From assembly GCA_023374045.1 (NCBI GenBank), contig CM041776.1, positions 141,239,296-141,303,295 on the forward strand: 64,000 bases of DNA, written 5' to 3'. Each line of letters opens with the position of its first letter. The first letter of the stretch is position 1. The notes beneath the pieces were generated by a model. It worked only from the letters and a program-made list of their open reading frames with translations. It searched no databases and was not told where the DNA came from. The position numbers and the translations under genes were made by a program. This DNA comes from Limonium bicolor (taxonomy: Eukaryota; Streptophyta; Magnoliopsida; Caryophyllales; Plumbaginaceae). This document shows positions 46,212-58,400 of the stretch, piece by piece.

Positions 46212-46627
46212 ATCTCATGCTGGTTTATAATCTTTTCGTTTCAGACTCTTTATCTTGTTATTGCTGTTTCGGATTCTCTTTTATTTCCTAACTCTAGGCC
46301 GTTTTATTGTCTTTTAGATTAATAGGTTGCTACTTCTGGTACCTTTCTTTTTCTATTTGGATTGTTTTTGATGGGGTACTTTGGTTATTCCCGAATATTT
46401 GGTTATGCGTGATCTCTTTTGTTGCAACGCGCTGTCTGCTGCTTTGTGATATTCAAACAGGACTGCCATTTTTGTGTGTGCTATCCAAAGAAAACAAAGG
46501 AGACTTTGCCGAAATTTTCGCAACACCCCTTAAGTCTCCCGTTCCTTGTCCTGAGTGTGGGGACGTCATCTTCACCGAATATTCAGGGGAGTCCTATTCT
46601 TTCTTTTGCACTAGAATCACATTCTAG
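46212..46627 (+). other. Non-coding interior of element 2
   Basis: T-rich spacer leading to the internal hairpin-polypurine module; no conserved protein. Confidence 0.45.
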
Positions 46628-46666
46628 TAGCAATGAGGGCATTGCTATTATCTAAGTGTGGGGAAG
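46628..46666 (+). promoter_or_regulatory. Internal hairpin plus polypurine-like tract (element 2)
   Basis: Stem TAGCAATG / CATTGCTA with loop AGGG (46628-46647), 5 nt, then TAAGTGTGGGGAAG (46653-46666). Same design as 14381-14418 in element 1 with a compensated stem. Confidence 0.65.
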
Positions 46667-47556
46667 TAGTAAGGGGGTTGCACATCTAATTGTTTGTTTT
46701 TTGTGGCTCCTGACAATACTTATTCTCCCTTCACTAACCTTTGATGACCCTCCATAAATTTTTTTTTTAATTCGACATACTTGGTTTTCATTTGTGGTCA
46801 GATGCATCAGTCGGGAATAACGTACGAGTAGCGAAAATTTTTGAGATTTAATCTGAAACTTCGGTCATAAAAACTTTGGTTATACTGCTTGTGTTGTCAG
46901 TTTTGGTTAAAATTTTCATCTATTTCCTTCAATAAAAGGTGAGACCATTTTGTGACTATTTTGTTTGAACTAACTTGGGGCTTTGGGAAAGTTTTGGAAT
47001 GAATGGAAGGAAAAGACAAAGGCAAGATACTCCTCTAATCTATTTTGAACCGGAACAGACCTCTCCCATTCGGTAATTAAGCCCATGGAGTGCCTCATCA
47101 CTTATCTACCTAAGCTCATTTGATCTGGGATAGAAGGCCCAACACCGCTACAAGGATGGGGAGAAAAAGTCTGGGGGGGATGAAATGAATAATGCTTACT
47201 CAGAAAAATTGGAAGGAAAGTTCTTTCATGCTAAACAGTTTATTGCAAATTCTTCCTTGATTATGAGTATGTGGCAATGAAAGGTAATGTGGAATATGAC
47301 ATTACTTCTTGCCCCTTGTCGTCCAATGAATTGTGGAAAGCAAACGGAAAGTAAAGCCCTGGGTACAGTTTGGATTCAATAGTTATGATGATAGCCTCAT
47401 GCATTTGTCAAACACTCTAGCTTCACTATTTAAGAAAACTTGCAGTACTAGTCGTTGTTTCTTATGACTGTTTTTCAGCATTAGATTTCCTTGTACATTT
47501 TCCTGACCTGATAAATCCACGCTTTTGGAAATTCTGGTACATTTTGATTGCAGTAA
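46667..47556 (+). other. Non-coding interior of element 2, between the two polypurine modules
   Basis: About 890 bp with no conserved protein. It includes another purine-rich stretch near 47157-47181 (GGGGAGAAAAAG and GGGGGGGATGAAATG). Confidence 0.45.
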
Positions 47557-47593
47557 TTGCTTGAGGACAAGCAAAGGTTAAGTGTGGGGATGT
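47557..47593 (+). promoter_or_regulatory. 3' hairpin plus polypurine tract (element 2)
   Basis: Stem TTGCTTG / CAAGCAA with loop AGGA (47557-47574), 4 nt, then TAAGTGTGGGGATGT abutting the 3' LTR at 47594. Confidence 0.8.
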
Positions 47594-49447
47594 TGATAAG
47601 TCAGGAATTTACCTATTTCTGCATGGTCTTTTGATACCAAATTCTTTACCATTGAGTGCTAAATTCCTGTCTTATGAGCATTTTTTATGTTCTTGTTGCA
47701 ATTGTCTTCTTTTATGGTTTTTGTGTGCTTTTTTAGGTTTTTAATCTCAAGGAAACACATTCCTATCATTGTTGGAACACATGGCAAATCAAACAAGCTA
47801 AATGGAGTCAAGAAATTCACTCTCGACATAAATTCAAGCTTGGTCCGGGACTTGATGCTGGAGCTAAGTCCCGGACCACAACGTGACTCAAATCTCGAAT
47901 TGAATTTATGTATGGTCCGGTACTTGATGCAAGAGTGAAGACCCGGACCACAATGTGACTCGTGTCTCGAATTAAATTTGTTTACGGTCCAGGACTTGAT
48001 GCAGGAGTGAAGACCCGGACCACAAAGTAGAGCAATTCTCGAATCAAATTCAGGCTTGGTCCGGGACTTTATACAAGGCCTAAGTCCCGGACCACATAAG
48101 ACGCCAACTCTCGACCCATTTCAATGCTATGGTCCGGGGCTTCACACAGGACTTAAGTCCCGGACCATACTGCTGAAAGCGCCAGTCTGTAGCACGTGAA
48201 CGTGAAGAGAAGAGATTTATTCTTTCATAATTAAACTGCCGCCCATGCACTACCAATCTCCATCATCCAGCGTACTTCCTTTCCAACCTTATTTTTGTCC
48301 CTTCCACTGCTACTATCCACTCATCCCTCCACTAATCTAATCACTTCCAGAAATCCAGCAAAACACCCACGAGCATTCTCCTTTCCAACTAAAAAATTCC
48401 ACCACACAATGCTACGTACTCATCCAGGAATTCTATAAATAGAATTCATTCTCACACATTTGAGATACACAATTCTGGAGAGCATCTCACACTCACTCCA
48501 TCCATTTCCATTTCATATATCACATTCCATTCATATCATTCATTTCATTAAACACCATACACATCTACATAAATCTGGAGTACACAAGCAGCTGGGGACT
48601 CCACCATTTTCTGGAGAAGGAGCAGAAGAAAGCACTGATCACACACCGAGACTCCATTGAAGAGTCTTAAATCAGAGTTTCTTCTTCTCTTTCTCTTTAA
48701 TGTTATTTACATATTTTTACAGTATTTTCATTTCCATGGCTGAGTAGTTTTTATAAATTTCGGTTTACTATGTAATCCAAACTCAAGGTTCCATTATCTG
48801 TGTGATTTACCATTTTAATAGATTAAAGTGTTGTTCCTTATTTATTTTTATAAATCTTGCGATTTGGCCAATTACTTGATTTTACCAGTTTATCTGCTTA
48901 TAAGTGAGAACTGCGGTAGATAATAGACAACAGGAACAGTACCGGTTAATTTAGAGATGGAAATTCCTCTAGGATATTAACTGATCATTAAACTGGATTA
49001 CTCTTAAAGCTGTTAGCAATTAGTAAATTTGTAACGAGAGTTAAAATTTATTAGCTGTTAATTAGATTCCACCGAGCGGGAGACCGAACGTGGAATAATT
49101 CCGATCTAGGATTTTAGTCTGAATTTTGGTAAACACACTGAGAAAGGAACCGAAGAATTTGGAGGATTAGTAAACCGGAATTTGCCCTTTGTATTAAATC
49201 AAAAATATCAGTATTTTGCCCACTGTCTTGCATTTATTACCTTTGCTCTTATTTACATTTTTGTTTCATACTTTAATTCAACAAAACAAAACCCCCTATT
49301 ACTGGAGTAAACCGATTTATTAGTTTGTTCTTAAATATTAATTAAACTAAAACGCTGCCTCCCTTGGATTCGATAACCTAGAGGGACACTTCTAGGAAAA
49401 CTTGCTATAATCGACCGGTATACTTGCTGTTAGGTTTTTACCCAACA
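47594..49447 (+). repeat. 3' LTR of element 2 (first, complete copy)
   Basis: 1,854 bp, matching 39072-40930 with scattered substitutions, including the five hairpins (47842-47877, 47914-47949, 47986-48021, 48058-48093, 48131-48166). It is followed not by the target duplication but by rearranged LTR pieces. Confidence 0.9.
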
Positions 49448-50450
49448 AGTTAATGCTAAAGTCCCGGACCACATAACGGCGCCATTAACTTGTTGGGTAA
49501 AAACCTAACGGCAAGTATACCGGTCGATTATAGCAAGTTTTCCAAGAAGTGTCCCTCCAGGTTATCGAATCCAAGGGAGGCAGCATTTTAGTTTAATTAA
49601 TATTTAAGAACAAACTAATAAATCGGTTTACTCCAGTAACAGGGGGTTTTGTTTTGTTGAATTACTAAAGTATGAAACAAAAATGTAAATAAGAGCAAAG
49701 TAATAAATGCAAGACAGTGGGCAAAATACTGATATTTTTTATTTAATACAAAGGGTAAATTTCGGTTTACTATGTAATCCAAACTCAAGGTTCCATTATC
49801 TGTGTGATTTACCATTTTAATAGATTAAAGTGTCGTTCCTTATTTATTTTTATAAATCTTGTGATTTGGCCAATTACTTGATTTTACCAGTTTATCTGCT
49901 TATAAGTGAGAACTGCGGTAGATAATAGACAACAGGACAGTACCGGTTAATTTAGAGATGGAAATTCCTCTAGGATATTAACTGATCATTAAACTGGATT
50001 ACTCTTAAAGCTGTTAGCAATTAGTAAATTTGTAACGAGAGTTAAAATTTATTAGCTGTTAATTAGATTCCACCGAGCGGGAGACCGAACGTGGAATAAT
50101 TCCGATCTAGGATTTTAGTCTGGATTTTGGTAAACACACTGAGAAAGGAACCGAAGAATTTGGAGGATTAGTAAACCAGAATTTGCCCTTTGTATTAAAT
50201 CAAAAAATCAGTATTTTGCCCACTGTCTTGCATTTATTACCTTTGCTCTTATTTACATTTTTGTTTCATACTTTAGTAATTCAACAAAACAAAACTCCCT
50301 GTTACTGGAGTAAACCGATTTATTAGTTTGTTCTTAAATATTAATTAAACTAAAACGCTGCTTCCCTTGGATTCGATAACCTGGAGGGACACTTCTAGGA
50401 AAACTTGCTATAATCGACCGGTATACTTGTCGTTAGGTTTTTACCCAACA
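49448..50450. repeat. Rearranged LTR fragments: primer stub, inverted LTR end, third partial LTR
   Basis: Sequence order: AGTTAATG (start of the post-LTR leader); a 21-nt piece (49456-49476) matching the LTR hairpin region near 48080; an inverted copy of the primer-site start and LTR 3' end (49477 to about 49755); then a direct partial LTR (49756-50450) that ends at the true right border. The switch at 49756-49772 falls in a short imperfect inverted repeat of the LTR ('AAATTYCGGTTTACTA'). Confidence 0.88.
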
Positions 50451-50455
50451 GTGAT

Positions 50456-50660
50456 ATAATTTTTTTAAATTTTGGACTTATATTTTAAAAGTTACAATCA
50501 TTCAAAGTTTTATCATCACTTATATGACACATAATCAATCCAATCAGTGCTGAATGGGCACTGACTGTACAATCCATTCAGCACTGATTGTACTGCCACA
50601 TAATACTGCCGCACGATACTATGTACGTACCCGCTGCAGCCTCTAATTTGCGTTAGTACA
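50456..50660. mobile_element. Long-inverted-repeat element copy B, right part
   Basis: Right arm resuming after element 2: GGACTTATATTTTAAAAGTT is the complement of the left-arm block near 38190-38215, followed by CAGTGCTGAATGG motifs. The outer end near 50657 (AATTTGCG) resembles the right end of copy A. Confidence 0.7.
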
Positions 50661-52399
50661 AGGCCCCGAAAATCATCAAGACTGCCGTATCACTTTCATA
50701 TTCGATGTTGTACACTAACAAGGGTGCATATGCCTGTTGCACGCCTGAACCGGATGAAAATTGTGTGAATGTTGGAAAAATATGTGACTACTTCTACAAC
50801 TTAGGTAGTGTACCTATCGTTTTGCGGAATAGTGGATTTGTGGGTTGTCGTACTCTTGGGAATCTCGCTGTGGATAACTGATAGTGTAGTAAATTGACTG
50901 AGACTTCTAGTAAACAGGTTTTATCATTTTTGAGAGAGTATGATTAAAAGCTAACTCATAAGACAATAATAAAAACAATTAATCAAAACAGAAAAGAAAT
51001 AGAAATTGTAAATCTTTTTTTAAAAAAGCATCTTGGGTTGTTCTGCTCACCTATTTTATCCAACTATATCAATATAAACTTTCCCACTTTAGCAATAAAC
51101 TCAGGAATCTTAATTAGTTCATTGACCGGTCCTTGTACAATAAACCCAGATTAACTTAAATAACAAGCTGCAATACTTGCCCAAGTCATTATTAATTAAT
51201 TGCTTGATTACCAATTCCTATTGGAGACAGATTAACCTATAGGCGAGGCACGCTTCTAGTCGTTAACCCGTTTTGACTTCCTATGTCTAGAACCTTGTCT
51301 CAGCAACGCATTTTAACAAGAGACTACAAATATCACTTTAATAATTGTACAAGAAGATTAAAGCGCATTAAGGACAAGAATCAAAATACTGCTTAGATAA
51401 ATTATAGTGGAAAGTTTACATAACACAATTATATAAAACAGGCTCGCTTCCAAACCCGGGAAGCTAAATTTATTACTCAGACATTAGCAAGGATAAAATA
51501 AAGATAGAAATAGCCATTATTTTGGAGACTGCTGGAGGAGACGGGACTGCGATTCGCTTCTGCTCCAGCTGCTTTTCTTCCCTTCTTTTTATCCTGGGTC
51601 ATTGTTGCACCTGAAACACAAAACCTCAAATGGCCTTGGGAATAGATTGTAATGATCATGACTTGCTTGCTTGTTATCAATAATCTCCTTACCCTTTCGT
51701 TTTCCCCTTCATCTCAGTCCTTCCTTCCTTTTCTCCCTAAACATATTATAATTATGGTCATTTTTTTAATAAGTGGCTGGAAATCTAGCTAAAAAGCAAT
51801 ACCAAGACTCATACGAGCCTTTCTCGCTAGAGATATTACAAAACAAGCAAAAACATAAAATAATAGAAAGCAAAACAAGTTTAAGGTTGGTCTCTTTATA
51901 GTTGGCTCTCAAGTTTTAGGTCGTGGCTTCATTGCAGCCGAAGTAATATGTACTTTCCAGTGATGCTTAAGAGGCTTGAATGTTTAGCCACATACAAACT
52001 ATGTGGTGGCAGCTGCCTGAGGAATAGCCTTGAGGAGGGAGCTTTGATATGGTCCCTGTTTCACACATACTCATCGTTTTCTATCCGACGAATTGCATGC
52101 TCCCTATCTAGCTCTCTATCTACTGTTTAAGCAATTTTTAGGTATATAATCATGGGTTGGTTTCTTGTTTCTTGTAATCTGTCTCGAACCCTACAATCTC
52201 AGCTCGTTCCCTTTCCTCTTAATGACTTCAATACTCTATCGGGACTCTCCTCTTTTTCGAGCAATGCCTTATTGACAAGCTCTTTGCTCGAACTAATATC
52301 AGCCCTTCTCACTCCGTACAATTCTCTCAAATAGTTGGAGTGTGTTTGGGGAGTTTCGTTTATTCAAGGTAGCACTGCACTGCTTTGTTATCGAATTTG
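50661..52399. other. Unassigned region
   Basis: No protein recognised. The stretch 50930-51450 has phrases reminiscent of a gypsy LTR in minus orientation ('ctataggcgaggcacgcttc', 'cctatgtctagaaccttgtc'), but no boundaries were found. Short frames at 51477-52334 look like chance. Confidence 0.35.
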
Positions 52400-53933
52400 A
52401 GGAACTTTAGGCCTTGCATGCAGTTCTAGTTCGGGATTCTTGGCTGGTTAATGGTGCACTCTTTACTGTCCAACGATTGGAACCAGATGTAGCTATCACA
52501 AATCAAGAGTCAGGTGGATTCCATGCTAGGTTTGAATCTTCGGTCGCTTCTCCTAGAGCCTTGTTGTAATGTAAATATGAACTGTAACACCTCATATAGG
52601 CAAATGCTCAACATCCTAGCTCTCAAGCCATTTGAACTTGAAAACTAGCCACTTTAAACCTTGTGTCCTCATTTAGGCTTAAAAGTGGAAGGTCTTGTTG
52701 TTGTATTCAACCCATATATGTATATATATTTATAAACCACTCACATTACTACTCATTTCCCGATATGGGAAGGGGTATTACATGGAGAACCCAACATCCT
52801 CAGGCTTTAGGTACGTTTGTATCAAGGTTTTGCTAAATATTAATCTTCCGGTCCTTAGGTGCATGCCGGTTTTTCTTGACGGGCACTACTTGGTGTTCAC
52901 CATCATGTATGACAACATGCCGTTCATGTGCTCCAAGTGTGGGGTATTCCTGCATGATTCTAAAAGCTTCCCTAATCCCCCCCACTAATGATAAAGAAGA
53001 GGATACACCATACGATATGTGGTTGTCCACAAAGGTCTATATGGATCGCACCAGGTCTCATGAAGTTTAGTCTTAGCCGGTGGCTTGGTCCATCTCTGAT
53101 CTTTGGCCAGGGTGATCCTTCTATCTCAACTAAGATTGACCTAACCTTATGCCCACCACTACAATCGTCGAACGCCTTACCTAATGGTACTGTGTTAGAC
53201 CGCTTGGATGCCATGCAAATCGATCTTCTACCTCCTACCAAGGGTTAGGTAAGCGTCCTTTTCAACGGAATCCTGTAGAGGTAACAAGGCAGGAATTATG
53301 GGATCTTCATTTTCCTGAGATGAATCGCAAGAGTAAGAGAGTGGTGTCTTCATATGGCTTGGCTCCTCCGGCATGTAGACAGATCAGAGGTAGGAAGGCA
53401 ACAAGGTTGGTAGGTGGGATGGTAGCGCTGCGGAAGGCCCCGACTCGCCTAGGCAATTGATGCCATGTTTGGTAGCATGAGGTGGACACCACTCATGCAA
53501 TAGGTTTTTTTGGTTGGGATTAGTTAGGTGTCTTAGGGTTTAGTTGTTAAGTGCTTCCTACTTTTGTCTTAAACCTCAGGGTTTTGTTTCAGTTTTCTCT
53601 AAGACTTAATGGTAAAGTATGTTATGTACATATTTTGTTTTTTGATCTCCTCTGAGGTTGTTGTAAGAGGATCATGGCTTCTTTGTTCTTAGGTTTGTGG
53701 TCTGTATCTTTAGGTCTTGATGATTAGTGTCTTAGTTGTTAGGAGTTTTGTATAGTACAAAGTTATCTTAGGGTTTGGTGATGGCAGGGCGTCTCTCAAC
53801 ACAAAATTTCATTAAAATCAAATTATAATTAGTAGTCGCCTAAACGGTTATTGTCTTAATTCGGGTTGAACTTGGCTCAAGGTTATATATCTACTTGAAT
53901 ATCAATGGATGGGTGAAGTTTCCAAAAAAAAAA
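52400..53933 (+). mobile_element. LINE relic, ORF1 region with poly(A) end
   Basis: Fragments read VRDSWLVNGALFTVQRLEPD (DUF4283-like, near 52425) and FRYVCIKVLLNINLPVLR, then MPFMCSKCGVFLHDSKSFP (a degraded CX2C...H...C knuckle, near 52915-52975), then after a frameshift PYDMWLSTKV, the usual 'PYGxWLRA' segment after the knuckle in plant LINE ORF1 proteins. A run of ten A at 53924-53933 marks the 3' end. No reverse transcriptase is present, so ORF2 was deleted. Confidence 0.65.
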
Positions 53934-53989
53934 GTTTAGTTCAACCCGATATCACTTGGTCCGACTGCATGGAAATTTTATTGGGCAAC

Positions 53990-54970
53990 ACCAGTATTAC
54001 AACCCCTCACAAGTCGGCCACCCACCGGCTTGCTCTTGCGGTCTGCCGGCGCTCAACGTTTCTAATCTAAGGTTTTCCTTAGCTATCTCCTCCCCCACGG
54101 TCGCCCCTAAAAACCTCTTCAGAAAAGAAACAATCAATATTCACGTCTTGATGGCGTCCACTAATAAGGATTTTGATGCTGTCTACCTAGAAGATGCCGA
54201 GCCGAGAGGGAGTTGAAGAGTACTCCGGATCTGGAAGGCTGTACTTGCCACAAGGAGAAGATGATGACGAATCAGAGAGTTGAGAGCAGCAGTAAGAAGA
54301 CTATTAGTCTGCCGGTGTCGGACTCTGCTCAGCGTGGCGACTGTCGTGAAGCTCTCCATAACAATGATAATATCGTGTCCCGGGAGAAACTGTTAACGGG
54401 AAACTTACTATTACAGATTCAAAGACTACCGGCGTCCCTGAAAATGATGATGATCCGGTGGTTAAATCTTCAATCTCCACCACCAAAAACTATCATGTGG
54501 AATTACAAAATAAGATAAAAGGAATAAGCTTCAATTCTGGAGTTTGCAATGGAAGTGATTTTGGGAATCCTGACTTTCTGTTGGATGTAGCTAGGTGTCA
54601 GGATCTATATATCAATTATATAGGGCCATGCTTTGATAAATACGTCTTTGATCCTCATGGATTTGATAAGACTGATTTGAATGATGTAATAATGGAGATG
54701 ATAAAGGAAGTAAGGAACAACAAGAAAGGAAAAGGAATCCTAAAGTGGAATTTGTTTCCAGTGGACGAACACAAGCTGCTGTTGCTGCAAACATTATGAT
54801 TTAGGAGTATGTTAATTCCATGTAGTTTGCCGTCGTCTGCTACAGCAGCAGTAGCTGCAATTGATGATGCAATTTCACGGCATAATGAGAAGAAGTCAAA
54901 AAGGGATATCGTGGATGGTGATAAAAAGAAGGGATATAATAGGTGTATCTGCTGCAGATGCCAAAAGTAA
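53990..54970 (+). pseudogene. SAP30-binding protein (HCNGP-like) pseudogene
   Basis: The ATG at 54151 (MASTNKDFD) opens a frame broken within 80 bases. Then, across frames, come EEYSGSGRLYLPQGEDDDES, LQNKIKGISFNSGVCN, NPDFLLDVARCQD, CFDKYVFDPHGFDKTDL and, after a stop, AAVAAIDDAISRHNEKKSKR with DIVDGDKKKG. This is the order of conserved blocks in plant HCNGP/SAP30BP proteins (NPDFLLHAVRYQDIDQIGSC and KDVFDPHGYDKSD in family terms), nuclear factors linked to transcription and splicing. I see no introns between blocks that are usually on different exons, so a retrocopy is likely; no poly(A) tail or target duplication was identified. Confidence 0.7.
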
Positions 54971-55413
54971 GAGCTTCATATTAACATAAACTTTGTTTCC
55001 ATATGTACATCCTATTTTCCTTATCTGTCAAAGAGTGAAGTCAGCGACACCAACGCTGCTGTACATGAAAAGTTTGAGACAAAACCAAAACATCAAGAGA
55101 GGTAAATCGAAACATCAAACTTCTGTCACAACTGTCAAAACTGAGCCCAGAATGTCATTTCTTTCCTCTCTCTGTTATACTTACAAGTAAAAATGGACAG
55201 AGTTGGAGCAAGAACAGTTCTACAGGAGGCCTTAAATAACACACTAATCCGTATAAAGACCTCTTAGTCAAATGAGAGACTACCCTGTATGAAGGGCATT
55301 CTATAATCGCAGGCTATATACATAAAAAAAGACAGCACTAATATTGGGCACCTTCTCATTGCTCAATCCTGCAGCTATCCGACCGTTATATATTCACACT
55401 GTTGTCCCATGAG
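54971..55413. other. Spacer and PERK 3' flank
   Basis: Probably includes the 3' untranslated region of the PERK gene (minus strand); nothing else seen. Confidence 0.45.
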
Positions 55414-58400
55414 TTAAGTAGTCCGGCTTTCGCCACTAGTTGATGAATCTTCGACAATCCGGCTTCCGGAACTCTGTCCGGAAGACTGTCCAGAAAATAT
55501 AGGATTCTGGAGGGTCCTCTGATGACTTGAATGGTAAACATTTTGACTCTGTTGTTGTCTCATCGATTCACTCTGGTGGCCTTGCTGATTTGAACTAATA
55601 ATGTCTTCTCCCTCTTGCTGTTGTTGCCCAGAATTTTGGGGGGTGGACTCTGACATGAGTTCAGCACTATAGTCGTAGCTTCCAAATGCCATCCTACGAA
55701 ACAATCTGATCTCAGCTGATCGTTCAGCAGAATTGTAGAGTCTACTCTCACCCACTCTCATCCCATTACTTAGATCGGATGGAAGCAAGTTCTCGAAAGC
55801 TCTAACAACCTGTAAAAAAGATAAGAAAATAGAACGAAAGATGTAATTACTAAGATGAGCAACTCTAGTACTATCCCAGACAAAAAACAAAGACAATTGA
55901 TTAATTATAAAGCTAAAGTGTGGACTGAAAAGGAAAATAAATTAATAATAAGGTTGATTTTCCCTCCTTATATGATTACATGTTCAGTCCTTTTAAAATT
56001 AAGTAGCGCACCTGTCCCATTCTTGGTCTCTTCAACGCTGAATGTCTTACACAAGCAGCTGCAGCTTCAATCATCACAAACATTTCATCGTCAATATAAT
56101 CATCTTCAAGCCTTGGATCAGCCAAGTTACCAATTTCGCCGCTGTCTAGTGCATGACCAAGCAATGGCCGAGCCTGAAAGATGCATCAAAATCTTGATCA
56201 TATATCCTTAATTATTGGATTTAACTAAAAATCTGCATGTTGTCATAAAATAGAAGTCTCATTCATAAGGTTTAACAAAGTACTCCTTCCGTTCAACAAT
56301 ATCCGTCATTCTAGAAATTTGCACACTTGAAAGTGGAAAAAAGACGCATGTACCCCTACTTTTTATTTTTATATCTAAATAATAATTACTTTTGTGTTAA
56401 ATAGTAGAGTTAAAAATAGAAAAAAGTGTATCAAAAAGCTAGAATAACATATATTGTTGAACAAGAATCACTCCCTAGAATGACAGATATTAATTAACGG
56501 AGGGAGTAGCTCACAGAATATGAAAAGCTATTGAAGCAGAAATTAGTAATATCGTTAAATAAAAACAACACGAACTTCATTCAGAGGAGTTCGGGAGGCA
56601 CCGTTCATCACTATTCTAGTTGGTCATTGTCGATTTAAGTAGAACTATGCCTAAAACCTGTAGTTGCTGCAGTAGATTCTATTAGTTTCTGTGCTTGACT
56701 ATGTAGAAGTTTCTCATGAAGAAGCCCTTTATAAATACGTATGAAATTCACTTAGTAAAATAATCCCTTCCAAATCCAAACACTTACATTCTTATTGACA
56801 GTTTCTGGTTGTCTAACTTCACCATATAAAACATAAACATGACTGCAGACAGCATATCTAGGGTTATGCTAAATTGCTAATGTTTCACAGCCTTTGCTTT
56901 CCCTCGGCAGATGTACCTGAGGAAAGCCTAAATTACTGGCTTGAGCGATCAATCTGAAGCTGCTAAAACTTGTGCGATTTATTAATCAGCAGACATTTTA
57001 GCATTCAACAGGTCTAAAAGTTAAGAATGTAATAATAGAACCACTAGTGATGCAGAATGGTTTTGTAACCCGACTACTAAAATACATCCGAAATAATTTC
57101 ACACTGAAACTGAAGAAAGTATTGCTATCAAAATACAAGAAGAAAATATTTCACACAGCAATTGAGTTCAACGTCCTTGAGAAGAGACTAGATGTTACTA
57201 GTGCAGCTTCACTGATGGAATGCAAGCAGAGGCGAATGTTCAGGGAAGCTAGCGGTTGGTATATTGGAGTTGGATACATAGTTTTCAGTCTTTGTTTATT
57301 TCTAGAATTAAGTGGACATTTTTTGGTTTTCTTGTTTATTATTAGGATATTCTGCTGTTACCAGATGGGATTCTTTATAGGCCCTTTTCTGTGCAAGTTT
57401 GGGGAAGGGAAACTAGAGAAGACATGTAGGGAGATGATAAATAGAAGATGAGCCAGCAGACCAGCTTTTATATCTTCTAAGATCGCATTGGCTCAATCTA
57501 GAAATGGGGCCATATTTGCTTTCCATTTGCCCAGACCATGCACGCACGAGACATAAAACTGTGAGAACATGACCAATTCAATCGACCACAACGGGCTGAC
57601 TTAATATAGATACGTACCCATTCAACCAGACTTTCATCTCCAACAGGCTGACTTTCATCTACTGGCTTACGACCAGTTATAAGCTCCAACAGAACAACCC
57701 CAAATGAGAACACATCTGATTTCTCTGTCAATTTACCAGTTGTAGCATATTCAGGAGCCATGTATCTGAACCACAAAGAGAACTAATAAGCAACATGGCT
57801 AGCTACTTTAATAGGTGAAGCTGTACAGAAGCTACTAGACATTAGAACGTACAAAAATTGATAACTCACCCGAATGTTCCCATTACACGAGTGCTGATAT
57901 GTGACTCTACATCCAACACTAATTTTGCAAGTCCAAAATCTGCAACCTGGAGAACAGTAGAGTAAACAAGGAAAATCAAAAACAGCCTAAGGGATTCACA
58001 TACAGCAAATATTCAGTAGGGGAAAAAAGTCATCATACCCGGGCTTCAAAGTTGTAATCTAGAAGTATATTTGATGATTTGATATCCCTGTGTATAATTC
58101 TTGGATGACCTGATATTTACAAAAAAAGTTACAGAATTATAGCTCAGATGTTTGAGGAGACTGATAGATGACTTGAAATGGCCTCCTGGTTCTCAAAGAG
58201 ATATGTCCACACATAAACGATGTCAGCCTTATATTCTAAGTCAATTTAATGTATTTTCAGCTGAAAATGACGAGGAAAAGGGTAAAAAAGAAGAAAGAAC
58301 AAAGGGAGAAAACAGAATATCCCTGATAATAAAACTAGTTTGTTCCAGTGTAATGAACTGAAAGATAATAGAGTATTTTTAGGCATTAGTCTACATAATT

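Larger units (their letters stand above)
39072..50450 (+). mobile_element. Element 2: Athila-like non-autonomous LTR retrotransposon with rearranged 3' end
   Basis: The target duplication GTGAT at 39067-39071 and 50451-50455 encloses the whole 11.4 kb. Order: 5' LTR (39072-40930), tRNA-Asp primer site, gag-protease frame, two-hairpin cassette, five internal hairpins, a 'putative plant transposon protein' ORF, internal hairpin-polypurine module, 3' module, 3' LTR (47594-49447), then an inverted LTR fragment and a third partial LTR. The protease has the Athila signature DLGAS with LQLADRS and VPIILGRPFLA. Reverse transcriptase, RNase H and integrase are absent, so mobility must have been supplied in trans. 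Confidence 0.9.

Noticed and set aside
57047..57451. 134-codon plus-strand frame in PERK intron 6
   Set aside because: Antisense to an intron, AT-rich, no recognisable domain.
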